A DNA stretch of 5,917 nt from an uncultured Eubacteriales bacterium (GTDB lineage Bacteria; Bacillota; Clostridia; Christensenellales; Borkfalkiaceae): assembly GCA_902797515.1 (NCBI GenBank), contig CADBSX010000147.1, forward strand, positions 1-5,917. Direction: 5' to 3'. Position numbers and translations under genes: made by a program. The notes under the pieces are model-generated. The model searched no databases and was not told the origin of the DNA. It worked only from the letters and a program-made list of their open reading frames with translations. Shown here one piece after another: positions 1 through 5,416 of the stretch (positions are counted from its first letter, which is position 1; each line of letters opens with the position of its first letter).

Positions 1-386
1 AAGGCGAACGCGCCGAAGCCGCGCACTCTTATGACGCCGAATTCGGGATCGCGCATCATTATCGGATTGAGCGTTCCCCATTTAATATTCGTGAACTGTT
101 TGGTGTTGATGAAATATACCTGTACGGTTATCGAATTTTCAAACGCGTATTTCCAGTGTACGAGTTTTGAAAGAATAGGGAACGTCTGCGTTTTGAGATT
201 ATAAAATCCGGGACCGAAAACGTCCGCGATCTGTCCGTTATGTACGAAAAGAGCGACTTGCGATTCGTTGACCGTAAGAGTCGATTTGTCGTTTACTTCC
301 CGTCCGCCGTTTTTGAACGGATAGCGGTAAACGAGCGTATTTTTGGACTCGTCGTTCCAAATGATATTCAGTCTGAAAAGAGCCAT
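1..386 (-). CDS. SPFH-domain (YdjI-like / 'virion core protein' family) protein, N-terminal part, cut by window edge
   Basis: The first 128 codons are visible; the gene runs off the left edge. It begins MALFRLNIIWNDES and includes RYPFKNGGRE, ESQVALFVHNGQIADVFGPG, NTKQFTNIKWGT and NPIMMRDPEFGVIRVRGFGA. These match what I recall of the N-terminal SPFH (Band 7) domain of Bacillus subtilis YdjI and its relatives, often annotated 'SPFH domain / virion core protein'. Family members are cytoplasmic or membrane-associated scaffolds; YdjI is linked to a PspA-type membrane stress module. The C-terminal region, often a zinc ribbon in this family, lies outside the window. The ATG at 384-386 is preceded by AGAGGT with a 7-base gap and by its own strong promoter, which fixes the start. 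It lies 89 bases downstream of the metal ATPase stop codon. Family assignment is confident; its cellular role here is unknown. Confidence 0.85.
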   Translation of the reverse strand, partial: MALFRLNIIWNDESKNTLVYRYPFKNGGREVNDKSTLTVNESQVALFVHNGQIADVFGPGFYNLKTQTFPILSKLVHWKYAFENSITVQVYFINTKQFTNIKWGTLNPIMMRDPEFGVIRVRGFGAFA

Positions 387-417
387 CGTTTTTACCTCTT
401 TTTTATTCTTTGCTAAT

Positions 418-446
418 AGTATAACACATATTTAACTTTTTTTCAA
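418..446 (-). promoter_or_regulatory. Sigma-A type promoter of the SPFH gene (extended -10)
   Basis: On the minus strand, TTGAAA (441-446) and TATACT (418-423) are separated by exactly 17 bases. TGT directly upstream of the -10 hexamer gives an extended -10 element. The predicted start is near 411, giving a leader of about 25 bases that contains the AGAGGT ribosome site at 394-399. It starts only about 30 bases after the ATPase stop codon, so the SPFH gene has its own expression independent of the metal operon. Confidence 0.8.
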
Positions 447-475
447 TGATTTTCGGGCGACTTATCGAATACTTA

Positions 476-2362
476 TTAAATTTTAAGCGCGCGCATGGCG
501 TTGAGTATCGCGAGTACCGCGACGCCGACGTCCGCGAACACCGCGTACCACATCATAAACGCCTCGAAAAAGCCGAGCATACTGAAAACGAGCACTGTGA
601 ATTTGACCGCGAGCGCGAAAATTATGTTTTCACGTACTATCCGCATAGTCTTTACCGCCGTTTTCTTCGCCTCGATCACAGCCGACGGCTTGTCGCGCAT
701 AAGCACTACGTCCGCCGCTTCTATCGCGCTGTCGCTGCCTATTCCGCCCATAGACACGCCGACGTCAGCGAGCATTATAACGGGCGCGTCGTTTATTCCG
801 TCGCCGACGAAAACCACGACGTCTTTCTTGTTTTTGCGCGAAATGATCTCTGTGAGTTTTTCGGTCTTATCGGCGGGAAGAAGTCCGCCCGACCAATTTT
901 CGATGCCGAGTTCGTCCGCGACGCGCTTTGCCGCCGCCTCGTTGTCGCCCGTGAGCATATATACTTTATTGCCGTCTTTTTTGAGTTTTCCGATAAGTTC
1001 GTAAGCGTCGGCGCGAATTTTGTCCGCGAGCAGGACCACGCCCTCGAAAACGCCGTTCACCGCCACAAAAACGCTCGTATATCCCTCTTTTTTCTCGGTT
1101 ACTTCCACGCCGTTCTCGCGCATAAACTCTTCGTTTCCGCAAAGGACGGTCTCGCCCGCCTTTACCGCGACGATACCTCGCCCTGCGACCTCTCTTATTT
1201 CGTAGCCGCTCGGTATCTCGCCGCCGTACTCGTTCAGTATGCCTTTCGCTATCGGATGATTGGAATTCTTTTCGCACACCGCGGCGAGAGATAAAAGTCT
1301 TTCCCGTTTCTCTTCGGGATAAACGCCCGCGACGCCGAATTTTCCCTCGGTGAGCGTTCCCGTTTTATCGAATACGAACACGTTTGCGTTTTTAAGCCTC
1401 TCTATGCTGTTCGCGCCCTTGATCAGTATTCCTTTCGCGCCGGCGCCGCCGAGCCCGCCGAAAAATCCGAGCGGAACGCTTATGACTATCGCGCAGGGAC
1501 ACGACACGACCAAAAACGCGAGCGCGCGCCTTATCCATATATTCCACACCGAAAAATCGGAAAGGAAAATACCGCAAAAAAGCGTCGGAAGAACGGCGAG
1601 CGCGAGCGCGGAAAATACCACTATCGGCGTATAATACTTTGAAAACGCGGATATGAAATTTTCCGTTTTCGCCTTTTTTTCGGCGGAATTTTCAACAAGG
1701 TCGAGTATTTTCGACACCGTACTGTCGTAAAATTCCCTGTCCGCCCTGACCGTTATCGCGCCGTCTTCGACTATCGTGCCGCTTATGACCGCCTTTCCTT
1801 CTTCGGCGAAATAAGGCGCGCTTTCGCCCGTCATGGCGGATACGTCTATATTGCTTTTCCCGCCGACGACCGTTCCGTCAAGCGGTATCTTCTCGCCCGC
1901 GCGGACGACGAACATATCGCCGACCGACAATTCGGCTGGATCGACGGTCTCTTCCTTGCCGTCTTTTATCACTCTCGCGTAGTCGGGACGTATATCCATA
2001 AGCGCGGCTATCGACTTCCTCGATTTACCGACCGCGTAACTCTGAAAGGTCTCGCCTATCTGATAAAATATCATTACGGCGACCGCCTCGGGATATTCGC
2101 CCTCGGTAAAAAGCCCGAGAGCGAACGCGCCGAGCGAGGCTATGCACATCAAAAAATTTTCGTCGAATACTCTGCCTTTCGATATGTTTTTGGCCGCCCT
2201 GTATAAATCGTCGTATCCCGCGCCGAGATATATCGCGCCGAAAACAGCCGCCCAGACGTATTCGGGAAGTTCGTCGTCGAATATAAGACGCAGCGTAAGC
2301 GCGGGGATAAAGAACGCCAGACAAACGAGCGTTCTTATAAGTCTTTTCTTATTTCTGTTCAT
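476..2362 (-). CDS. cadA: Heavy-metal (Zn/Cd/Pb) translocating P1B-type ATPase, CadA/ZntA class, lacking an N-terminal HMA domain
   Basis: Integral membrane pump of 628 residues that uses ATP to export divalent soft metals. Visible parts in order: four N-terminal membrane segments (about 8-28, 35-50, 69-85, 90-104); actuator loop with MTGES (177-181); membrane segments about 245-267 and 279-300, the latter carrying the metal site CPC (288-290); phosphorylation motif DKTGTLT (332-338, Asp332); nucleotide-binding His-Pro (369-370); TGDN (471-474); GDGINDAP (520-527); and two last segments with Lys587 and Asp611. CPC plus the last-helix Lys and the Asp of FADVG is the signature of the Zn/Cd/Pb group (Lys693 and Asp714 in E. 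coli ZntA), not of copper pumps. The usual N-terminal HMA domain is absent and is encoded by the gene 12 bases upstream. The ribosome site is poor (GGGCGGCGGAT), so translational coupling to that gene is likely. zntA would be an equally fair name; the true metal cannot be fixed from sequence. Confidence 0.95.
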   Translation of the reverse strand: MNRNKKRLIRTLVCLAFFIPALTLRLIFDDELPEYVWAAVFGAIYLGAGYDDLYRAAKNISKGRVFDENFLMCIASLGAFALGLFTEGEYPEAVAVMIFYQIGETFQSYAVGKSRKSIAALMDIRPDYARVIKDGKEETVDPAELSVGDMFVVRAGEKIPLDGTVVGGKSNIDVSAMTGESAPYFAEEGKAVISGTIVEDGAITVRADREFYDSTVSKILDLVENSAEKKAKTENFISAFSKYYTPIVVFSALALAVLPTLFCGIFLSDFSVWNIWIRRALAFLVVSCPCAIVISVPLGFFGGLGGAGAKGILIKGANSIERLKNANVFVFDKTGTLTEGKFGVAGVYPEEKRERLLSLAAVCEKNSNHPIAKGILNEYGGEIPSGYEIREVAGRGIVAVKAGETVLCGNEEFMRENGVEVTEKKEGYTSVFVAVNGVFEGVVLLADKIRADAYELIGKLKKDGNKVYMLTGDNEAAAKRVADELGIENWSGGLLPADKTEKLTEIISRKNKKDVVVFVGDGINDAPVIMLADVGVSMGGIGSDSAIEAADVVLMRDKPSAVIEAKKTAVKTMRIVRENIIFALAVKFTVLVFSMLGFFEAFMMWYAVFADVGVAVLAILNAMRALKI

Positions 2363-2374
2363 ATCCGCCGCCCG

Positions 2375-2593
2375 TTAAATTCCGACGAATTCCCAATCCG
2401 GCTCCATACTTTTCGCCGTCTTTTTTATCCTGTCGAAAAGGTCCGTCGCCGCATCGTCGTAATCGAGTATCATTTTGCCCGCCATGAAGTTCACACTGAC
2501 AGATTTCACTCCGTACATTTTCGCGACGGCGTTTTCAAGATTTTTTGCGCATACCGCGCAGTCGATATTGTTGACTTTGATAACTTTTTTCAT
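2375..2593 (-). CDS. Stand-alone HMA heavy-metal-binding domain protein (metallochaperone-like)
   Basis: A 72-residue protein consisting of one HMA (heavy-metal-associated) ferredoxin-like domain. The metal loop reads NNIDCAVCAKNLE, with Asp11-Cys12 and Cys15. DCxxC with an acidic residue before the first Cys resembles the N-terminal domain of ZntA, which binds divalent ions, rather than the MxCxxC of copper chaperones. The rest (VKSVSVNFMAGKMILDYDD) follows the usual beta-strand pattern. The start ATG (2591-2593) follows AAGGAG with a somewhat long gap of about 12 bases. It sits between the regulator (35-base gap) and the ATPase (12-base gap) in one operon, exactly where the ATPase would normally carry this domain. 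The likely role is to deliver metal to the pump or modulate it; that is inference from family and position. Confidence 0.92.
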   Translation of the reverse strand: MKKVIKVNNIDCAVCAKNLENAVAKMYGVKSVSVNFMAGKMILDYDDAATDLFDRIKKTAKSMEPDWEFVGI

Positions 2594-2628
2594 ATGATCG
2601 GAATACTCCTTTTTTTCACTTTGTCTTT

Positions 2629-2997
2629 TTATTCGAGGACGTGTTCTATCGCCATCTCGAAAATCTTTTTCACGTGGTCGTCCGCGAGCGAATAGAAAAC
2701 CTCTTTTCCGCTCTTTCTCGCCTTTACGAGTTTGCTTTGACGAAGAATACGGAGTTGATGAGATATTGCGGATTTAGTCATATTCAGAAGCGCGCCTATA
2801 TCGCACACGCACATTTCGCTCTCGAAAAGAGCCATCAGAATATTCGTTCTCGTACTGTCCCCGAATACTTTGAAAAGTTCCGCGACGTCGTACAAAACGT
2901 CGGTGCTCGGCATCTTCCCTTTTACCTCGGAAAGTATCCCGTCGTGAGTTTTCTCGGTCTCGCAGAGTTCTATCTCTTCTTCGATTTTCCGTACCAT
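2629..2997 (-). CDS. ArsR/SmtB-family metal-responsive repressor (CadC/SmtB-like)
   Basis: A 122-residue winged-helix DNA-binding repressor that should release the operator when metal binds. The core is ELFKVFGDSTRTNIL, then the helix-3 motif EMCVCDI (Cys63, Cys65, Asp66), the recognition helix region MTKSAISHQLRIL (73-85) and the wing KARKSGKEVFYSL. It appears to carry both classical metal sites. The alpha-5 site residues match SmtB/CzrA with exact spacing: Asp106, His108, His119, Glu122. An alpha-3N site is suggested by Cys63/Cys65 with N-terminal Cys12 and His18. The start is taken as the ATG at 2995-2997, preceded by AAGGTGG 4 bases upstream. A longer reading from a TTG at 3031-3033 would start inside the operator, next to the promoter, and is unlikely. 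It is the first gene of the metal operon and presumably represses itself, the HMA gene and the ATPase. Confidence 0.93.
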   Translation of the reverse strand: MVRKIEEEIELCETEKTHDGILSEVKGKMPSTDVLYDVAELFKVFGDSTRTNILMALFESEMCVCDIGALLNMTKSAISHQLRILRQSKLVKARKSGKEVFYSLADDHVKKIFEMAIEHVLE

Positions 2998-3001
2998 ATT
3001 A

Positions 3002-3008
3002 CCACCTT
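3002..3008 (-). promoter_or_regulatory. Ribosome binding site that decides the regulator start
   Basis: The minus strand reads AAGGTGG, then TAAT, then ATG (2995-2997). The gap is short but the match to AAGGAGG is six of seven. No ribosome site could exist for the TTG at 3031-3033, because the predicted transcription start (about 3035) leaves almost no leader before it. Confidence 0.7.
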
Positions 3009-3013
3009 GACAA

Positions 3014-3037
3014 ACGGTTGAATAATTGTTCAACCGT
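3014..3037 (-). promoter_or_regulatory. ArsR/SmtB-type operator (perfect 9-6-9 inverted repeat)
   Basis: The sequence is ACGGTTGAA, 6 bases (TAATTG), TTCAACCGT: a perfect inverted repeat with 9-base arms. The core TTGAA-N6-TTCAA matches the TGAA-N6-TTCA pattern known for ArsR/SmtB/CadC operators. It begins 4 bases downstream of the -10 hexamer and covers the predicted transcription start, so a bound repressor would block initiation. The gene directly downstream encodes the matching type of repressor, which makes autoregulation very likely. Confidence 0.88.
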
Positions 3038-3041
3038 ATTT

Positions 3042-3070
3042 ATTATATGCCCGACGAAAAATAAAGTCAA
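3042..3070 (-). promoter_or_regulatory. Near-consensus promoter of the metal resistance operon
   Basis: On the minus strand, TTGACT (3065-3070), a 17-base spacer and a perfect TATAAT (3042-3047). Predicted start near 3035, inside the operator at 3014-3037. An A/T-rich block (T8A6 on this strand, 3085-3098) lies upstream at about -50 to -63 and could act as a distal UP-like element. A promoter this strong, held by an operator, fits an inducible system that is silent until metal appears. Confidence 0.88.
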
Positions 3071-3090
3071 CCTTTTTCGATAAGTTTTTT

Positions 3091-3131
3091 AAAAAAAATA
3101 TACGCCGACGCGTCAACGCGTCGGCGTATAT
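3091..3131 (-). terminator. Strong intrinsic terminator of the membrane-protein gene
   Basis: Perfect inverted repeat with 15-base arms (3098-3112 and 3117-3131), a GC-rich core (CGCCGACGCG) and a 4-base loop. On the minus strand it is followed directly by eight T (3091-3098, the last of which also closes the stem). It begins 11 bases after the TAA at 3143-3145. The plus strand has no T-run after the stem, so it should act only on minus-strand transcription. It insulates the metal operon from upstream transcription. Confidence 0.93.
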
Positions 3132-3142
3132 ATAATTTAGGT

Positions 3143-4792
3143 TTATTCCTCTTTCGGTTCTTCCGTTGCGGTTTCCTCGGACAGACTTTCTTCCGTCGTC
3201 TCTTCCGCCGGACTTTCTTCGGTTGCGGTTTCTTCCTCTTTCGGCTCTTCCGTCGCCGTTCCTTCCGTTGCGGTTTCCTCGGACGGGCTTTCTTCGGTTG
3301 CGGTTTCCTCGGTCGCCGTTTCTTCGGTTTCTTCCTCGGTGTTCTCGGTTTCGGTCTCTTCCGCCGTCTCTTCCGTTACCTCTTCGGTCGCGGTCTCGGT
3401 TTCGCTTTCCTCGGTTTTTTCGCCGTCGCCGTTGTCGCCGTTATTGCCGTTCTTAGGTTTCCAGAGAGCGATCACGACTATGCCCGCAAGGCACAGCACC
3501 GCTATTCCCAAAAAGATGAGCGAACGCCAATTGCTTTGGAAAAACTGCTGAACGCGAAGATCCACGAGAGGAAGTTCCTCGGATACCTCGTCAACGATTA
3601 CCGCGTTGGAATCCTGAGTCTTTATCTCTTCGCCGTCCTCGCCGCCGATAACGGTGATTCTGACCTTGTACTGACCGACTTTGAGCGGAGTGAAGTTCAT
3701 AGACGAAGTCGTGAAAGACGACGCGTCGAAATCCGCGTCAACGCCGTTTTCCGCCTCTTTATAATTGCCGTCCGTCCACTCGCCGTCCGCGCTGTATAAA
3801 AGCTTATACGTCGCGGAAGAATAATTTTCCACCGAGAAGGAAAGCGCGGTGTAACTCTGTCCGATTATTCCCTTTTTGCCGGACACGCCGCCGCCCGTCG
3901 CGGTTATCTTCAATTCGTTGTTTTTAGTGTAGTTGAAGAAATACACGGGCGCAAGTAAGGCGGGATCTCTCGTTCCGTCCTTATCTTCTTTAAAGAGCCC
4001 GTAACCGTCGCCCGATACGCCTACGACGAATTTTTCACCGTCGGCAAGTTCCGGAAGAACGGAATTTCCGTTATTGTCTTCCGCGACCACGTAAAAGCGG
4101 TATTCGCCGGACGCGGACAGGCTTATGGTATGCACGGAGCCCTTTTCTCTCGAAGTACTCGTGAAATCAGCCCCGGGGGCGGAATAATACACCGTGTAGA
4201 ATATATCCGATTCGGAATAATATTTGCTCTTTATCGTATCTTTTACTTCGCTCGGAACCGTGAAAGTCGTTTCTGCTATATTGCCTTCTTGCGCTACGGC
4301 AGCCGTCGCCGCGTCCGCTTTCGTAAAGTCGAAAGATAACGAATCCGCAAGAGCGCCCGCCTTAATCGCGTTGACTTTCAGAGCGTCCGCGCCCTCGAAA
4401 GTTTTCGCGCCGTCGCCGGAGCCGACTTTGAATTCTACGACGTATTTTCCCTCGTTCGGATAATTTATCGCCTTATCGCCCGTTTTCCAAGTGTTTTTTT
4501 CGGAAACGGGAGTGCAAGGATCTTCGTCGGTATCGTCCGCGTCGAGTTTGGTCCAAGAATCGTCGGACAAATATACTTTGACGTCCGAATAGGACGACGC
4601 CGCGACTTTTTCGCCCGTCGCCTTGTCTTTCGCGTAATCGAGCGGATTGTCATAGCCGACGAGTTCGGTCACCTCTCCGTCGAAAAGTTCGTATCCCGTA
4701 TCGTCCGCGCTTGCCGTAAAAGGCATTGCCGCCGCCGTAACGGATAAGCCCAAGACGAGAGCCGCGAAACCGAAATATTTTCTGTTTCTCAT
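3143..4792 (-). CDS. Secreted, single-pass membrane protein with Ig-like-looking ectodomain and Glu/Thr-repeat cytoplasmic tail; function unknown
   Basis: A 549-residue protein I cannot assign to a named family. Residues 1-29 are a signal peptide (MRNRKYFGFA, a hydrophobic core, ending ASA before DD). Residues 30-423 are an acidic, mostly beta-type exported region. At least three stretches look like the last strands of Ig-like folds: EGKYVVEFKVGSGDG (114-128), SGEYRFYVVAEDNNGN (228-243) and VGQYKVRITVIGGEDG (372-387). Residues 424-443 form one membrane helix, followed by WKPK, which suggests the C-terminus is inside (type I topology). A GNNGDNGDG linker leads to a 92-residue tail (458-549) with 42 Glu and 24 Thr. 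The chosen ATG (4790-4792) has AGGAG 7 bases upstream and puts the signal peptide at the N-terminus; an in-frame start at 4861 would add 23 residues and begin at the transcription start. It has its own promoter and terminator. It may be a surface protein or sensor; that is a guess. Confidence 0.85.
   Translation of the reverse strand: MRNRKYFGFAALVLGLSVTAAAMPFTASADDTGYELFDGEVTELVGYDNPLDYAKDKATGEKVAASSYSDVKVYLSDDSWTKLDADDTDEDPCTPVSEKNTWKTGDKAINYPNEGKYVVEFKVGSGDGAKTFEGADALKVNAIKAGALADSLSFDFTKADAATAAVAQEGNIAETTFTVPSEVKDTIKSKYYSESDIFYTVYYSAPGADFTSTSREKGSVHTISLSASGEYRFYVVAEDNNGNSVLPELADGEKFVVGVSGDGYGLFKEDKDGTRDPALLAPVYFFNYTKNNELKITATGGGVSGKKGIIGQSYTALSFSVENYSSATYKLLYSADGEWTDGNYKEAENGVDADFDASSFTTSSMNFTPLKVGQYKVRITVIGGEDGEEIKTQDSNAVIVDEVSEELPLVDLRVQQFFQSNWRSLIFLGIAVLCLAGIVVIALWKPKNGNNGDNGDGEKTEESETETATEEVTEETAEETETENTEEETEETATEETATEESPSEETATEGTATEEPKEEETATEESPAEETTEESLSEETATEEPKEE
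3146..3421 (-). repeat. In-frame low-complexity repeats encoding the Glu/Thr tail
   Basis: This stretch encodes the acidic tail and consists of degenerate repeats around TATEE (six exact copies plus one TATEG), with larger units ending in EEPKEE. At DNA level, 3160-3182 and 3262-3284 are identical over 23 bases and lie 102 bases (34 codons) apart, so gain or loss of a unit would keep the frame. Shorter variants of the same word occur near 3218 and 3292. The coding strand is strongly purine-rich. This is protein-level repetition, not a CRISPR array. Confidence 0.85.
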
Positions 4793-4799
4793 AGATTTT

Positions 4800-4804
4800 C
4801 TCCT
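4800..4804 (-). promoter_or_regulatory. Ribosome binding site that decides the membrane-protein start
   Basis: AGGAG on the minus strand, 7 bases before the ATG at 4790-4792. It selects the start that places the signal peptide at the very N-terminus, against the upstream in-frame ATG at 4859-4861, which falls at the predicted transcription start and has no leader. Confidence 0.8.
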
Positions 4805-4835
4805 GCAAAACGTTATCGTTGTGGTTTTTGAACAC

Positions 4836-4857
4836 ATATCCGCAATAATACGGATAT
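4836..4857 (-). promoter_or_regulatory. Inverted repeat in the 5' leader of the membrane-protein gene
   Basis: ATATCCG and CGGATAT form perfect 7-base arms around an 8-base spacer. The repeat lies just downstream of the predicted transcription start (about 4861), at roughly +4 to +25, within a leader of about 70 bases. It could be an operator for an unknown repressor, in the same position as the metal operator at 3014-3037, or a small hairpin in the messenger RNA. The arms differ from the metal operator, so the ArsR-type protein here is not the obvious ligand. Confidence 0.45.
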
Positions 4858-4867
4858 ACACTCTATT

Positions 4868-4896
4868 ATTTTATACTTTTAATCTCTTTTTGTCAA
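4868..4896 (-). promoter_or_regulatory. Consensus sigma-A promoter of the membrane-protein gene
   Basis: On the minus strand, a perfect TTGACA (4891-4896), a 17-base spacer and TAAAAT (4868-4873). The region upstream (4897-4930) is very A/T-rich, as expected for a strong promoter. Predicted start near 4861, about 70 bases before the ATG. Confidence 0.85.
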
Positions 4897-4958
4897 TGTA
4901 AATAAAATAAAAAATAATATTTTTATGGCTTTTTACAGATTTTTCGCAAACGAAAGCG

Positions 4959-5396
4959 TTATTTTCTCCCCGTCGAGCCGAATCCGCCCGCGCCGCGCGA
5001 CGTTTCCGAAAGGTCGTCCGCCTCCGAAAATTCGGCTTTTAAATACGGCGCGACGACGAGTTGCGCTATCCTCTCGCCCTTTAAAACGGTCTGCGTTTCG
5101 TCCGACTGATTGTAAAGCGCGACTTTTATCTCGCCCCTGTAATCGCTGTCTATAACGCCCACTTTGTTGGCGGGAGCAAGTCCCCTTTTGGTCGCGAGCC
5201 CGCTCCGCGCGTAAACGAGTCCGACGTATCCTTCGGGGATCTCCGCCGATATGCCCGTGCCGATAAGAACGGTCTTTCCGCGCGGAACGGACACGTCGCC
5301 GTTTTCCGCGGAATAGAGATCCGCTCCCGCCGCGCCTTCGCTGCCGTAAGTCGGAATTACCGCCGTATCGCTCAGTTTTTTGATCTTCACTATCAT
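4959..5396 (-). CDS. dut: dUTP diphosphatase (dUTPase), trimeric type
   Basis: Cytoplasmic enzyme of 145 residues that splits dUTP into dUMP and pyrophosphate, keeping uracil out of DNA and supplying dUMP for thymidylate synthesis. All five motifs of the homotrimeric family are present in order: AAGADLYSA (22-30), ARSGLATKRG (63-72), NKVGVIDSDYRGEI (77-90, with the catalytic Asp), KGERIAQLVV (106-115) and the glycine-rich C-terminal RGAGGFGSTG (134-143). Length is normal for the family. The ATG at 5394-5396 has AAGGAG 7 bases upstream. It starts 20 bases after the stop of the preceding gene, so the two are probably co-transcribed. No phage genes are visible nearby, so a housekeeping role is more likely than a prophage origin. 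No convincing terminator was seen between its stop codon and the next promoter. Confidence 0.97.
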   Translation of the reverse strand: MIVKIKKLSDTAVIPTYGSEGAAGADLYSAENGDVSVPRGKTVLIGTGISAEIPEGYVGLVYARSGLATKRGLAPANKVGVIDSDYRGEIKVALYNQSDETQTVLKGERIAQLVVAPYLKAEFSEADDLSETSRGAGGFGSTGRK

Positions 5397-5416
5397 TTTA
5401 TTGCTCCTTTTCAGGT

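Noticed and set aside
446..1294. Long plus-strand open frame (282 codons) opposite the ATPase gene
   Set aside because: It lies wholly antisense to conserved ATPase motifs, is rich in His, Arg and Tyr as expected from reverse-reading these codons, and has no family signature or ribosome site.
2641..3021. Plus-strand open frame of 126 codons opposite the regulator
   Set aside because: Antisense shadow of the ArsR-type gene; no motif, and its end runs into the operator.
2998..3033. Longer regulator starting at the TTG at 3031-3033
   Set aside because: That codon lies within the operator and at the predicted transcription start, so no leader or ribosome site could precede it; the ATG at 2995-2997 has AAGGTGG.
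3146..3421. Repeats as a CRISPR array
   Set aside because: No regular repeat and spacer pattern; the repeats are degenerate, in frame and encode TATEE units of a protein.
3166..3456. Plus-strand frame encoding an Arg/Phe/Pro/Ser-rich repeat peptide
   Set aside because: It is the reverse reading of the Glu/Thr tail repeats; composition follows from the repeat, with no ribosome site.
4793..4861. Membrane protein starting 23 codons earlier at 4861
   Set aside because: The start would coincide with the transcription start and bury the signal peptide behind a polar, Cys-containing extension; the ATG at 4790-4792 has AGGAG at ideal spacing.
4942..4955. Small hairpin after dut as a terminator
   Set aside because: Only a 5-base stem (TTTCG/CGAAA) with a TTTG loop and no T-run following; too weak to call.
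4959..5396. dUTPase as a sign of a prophage
   Set aside because: dut is also a normal cellular gene, and no phage structural, integrase or lysis genes are visible in the window.
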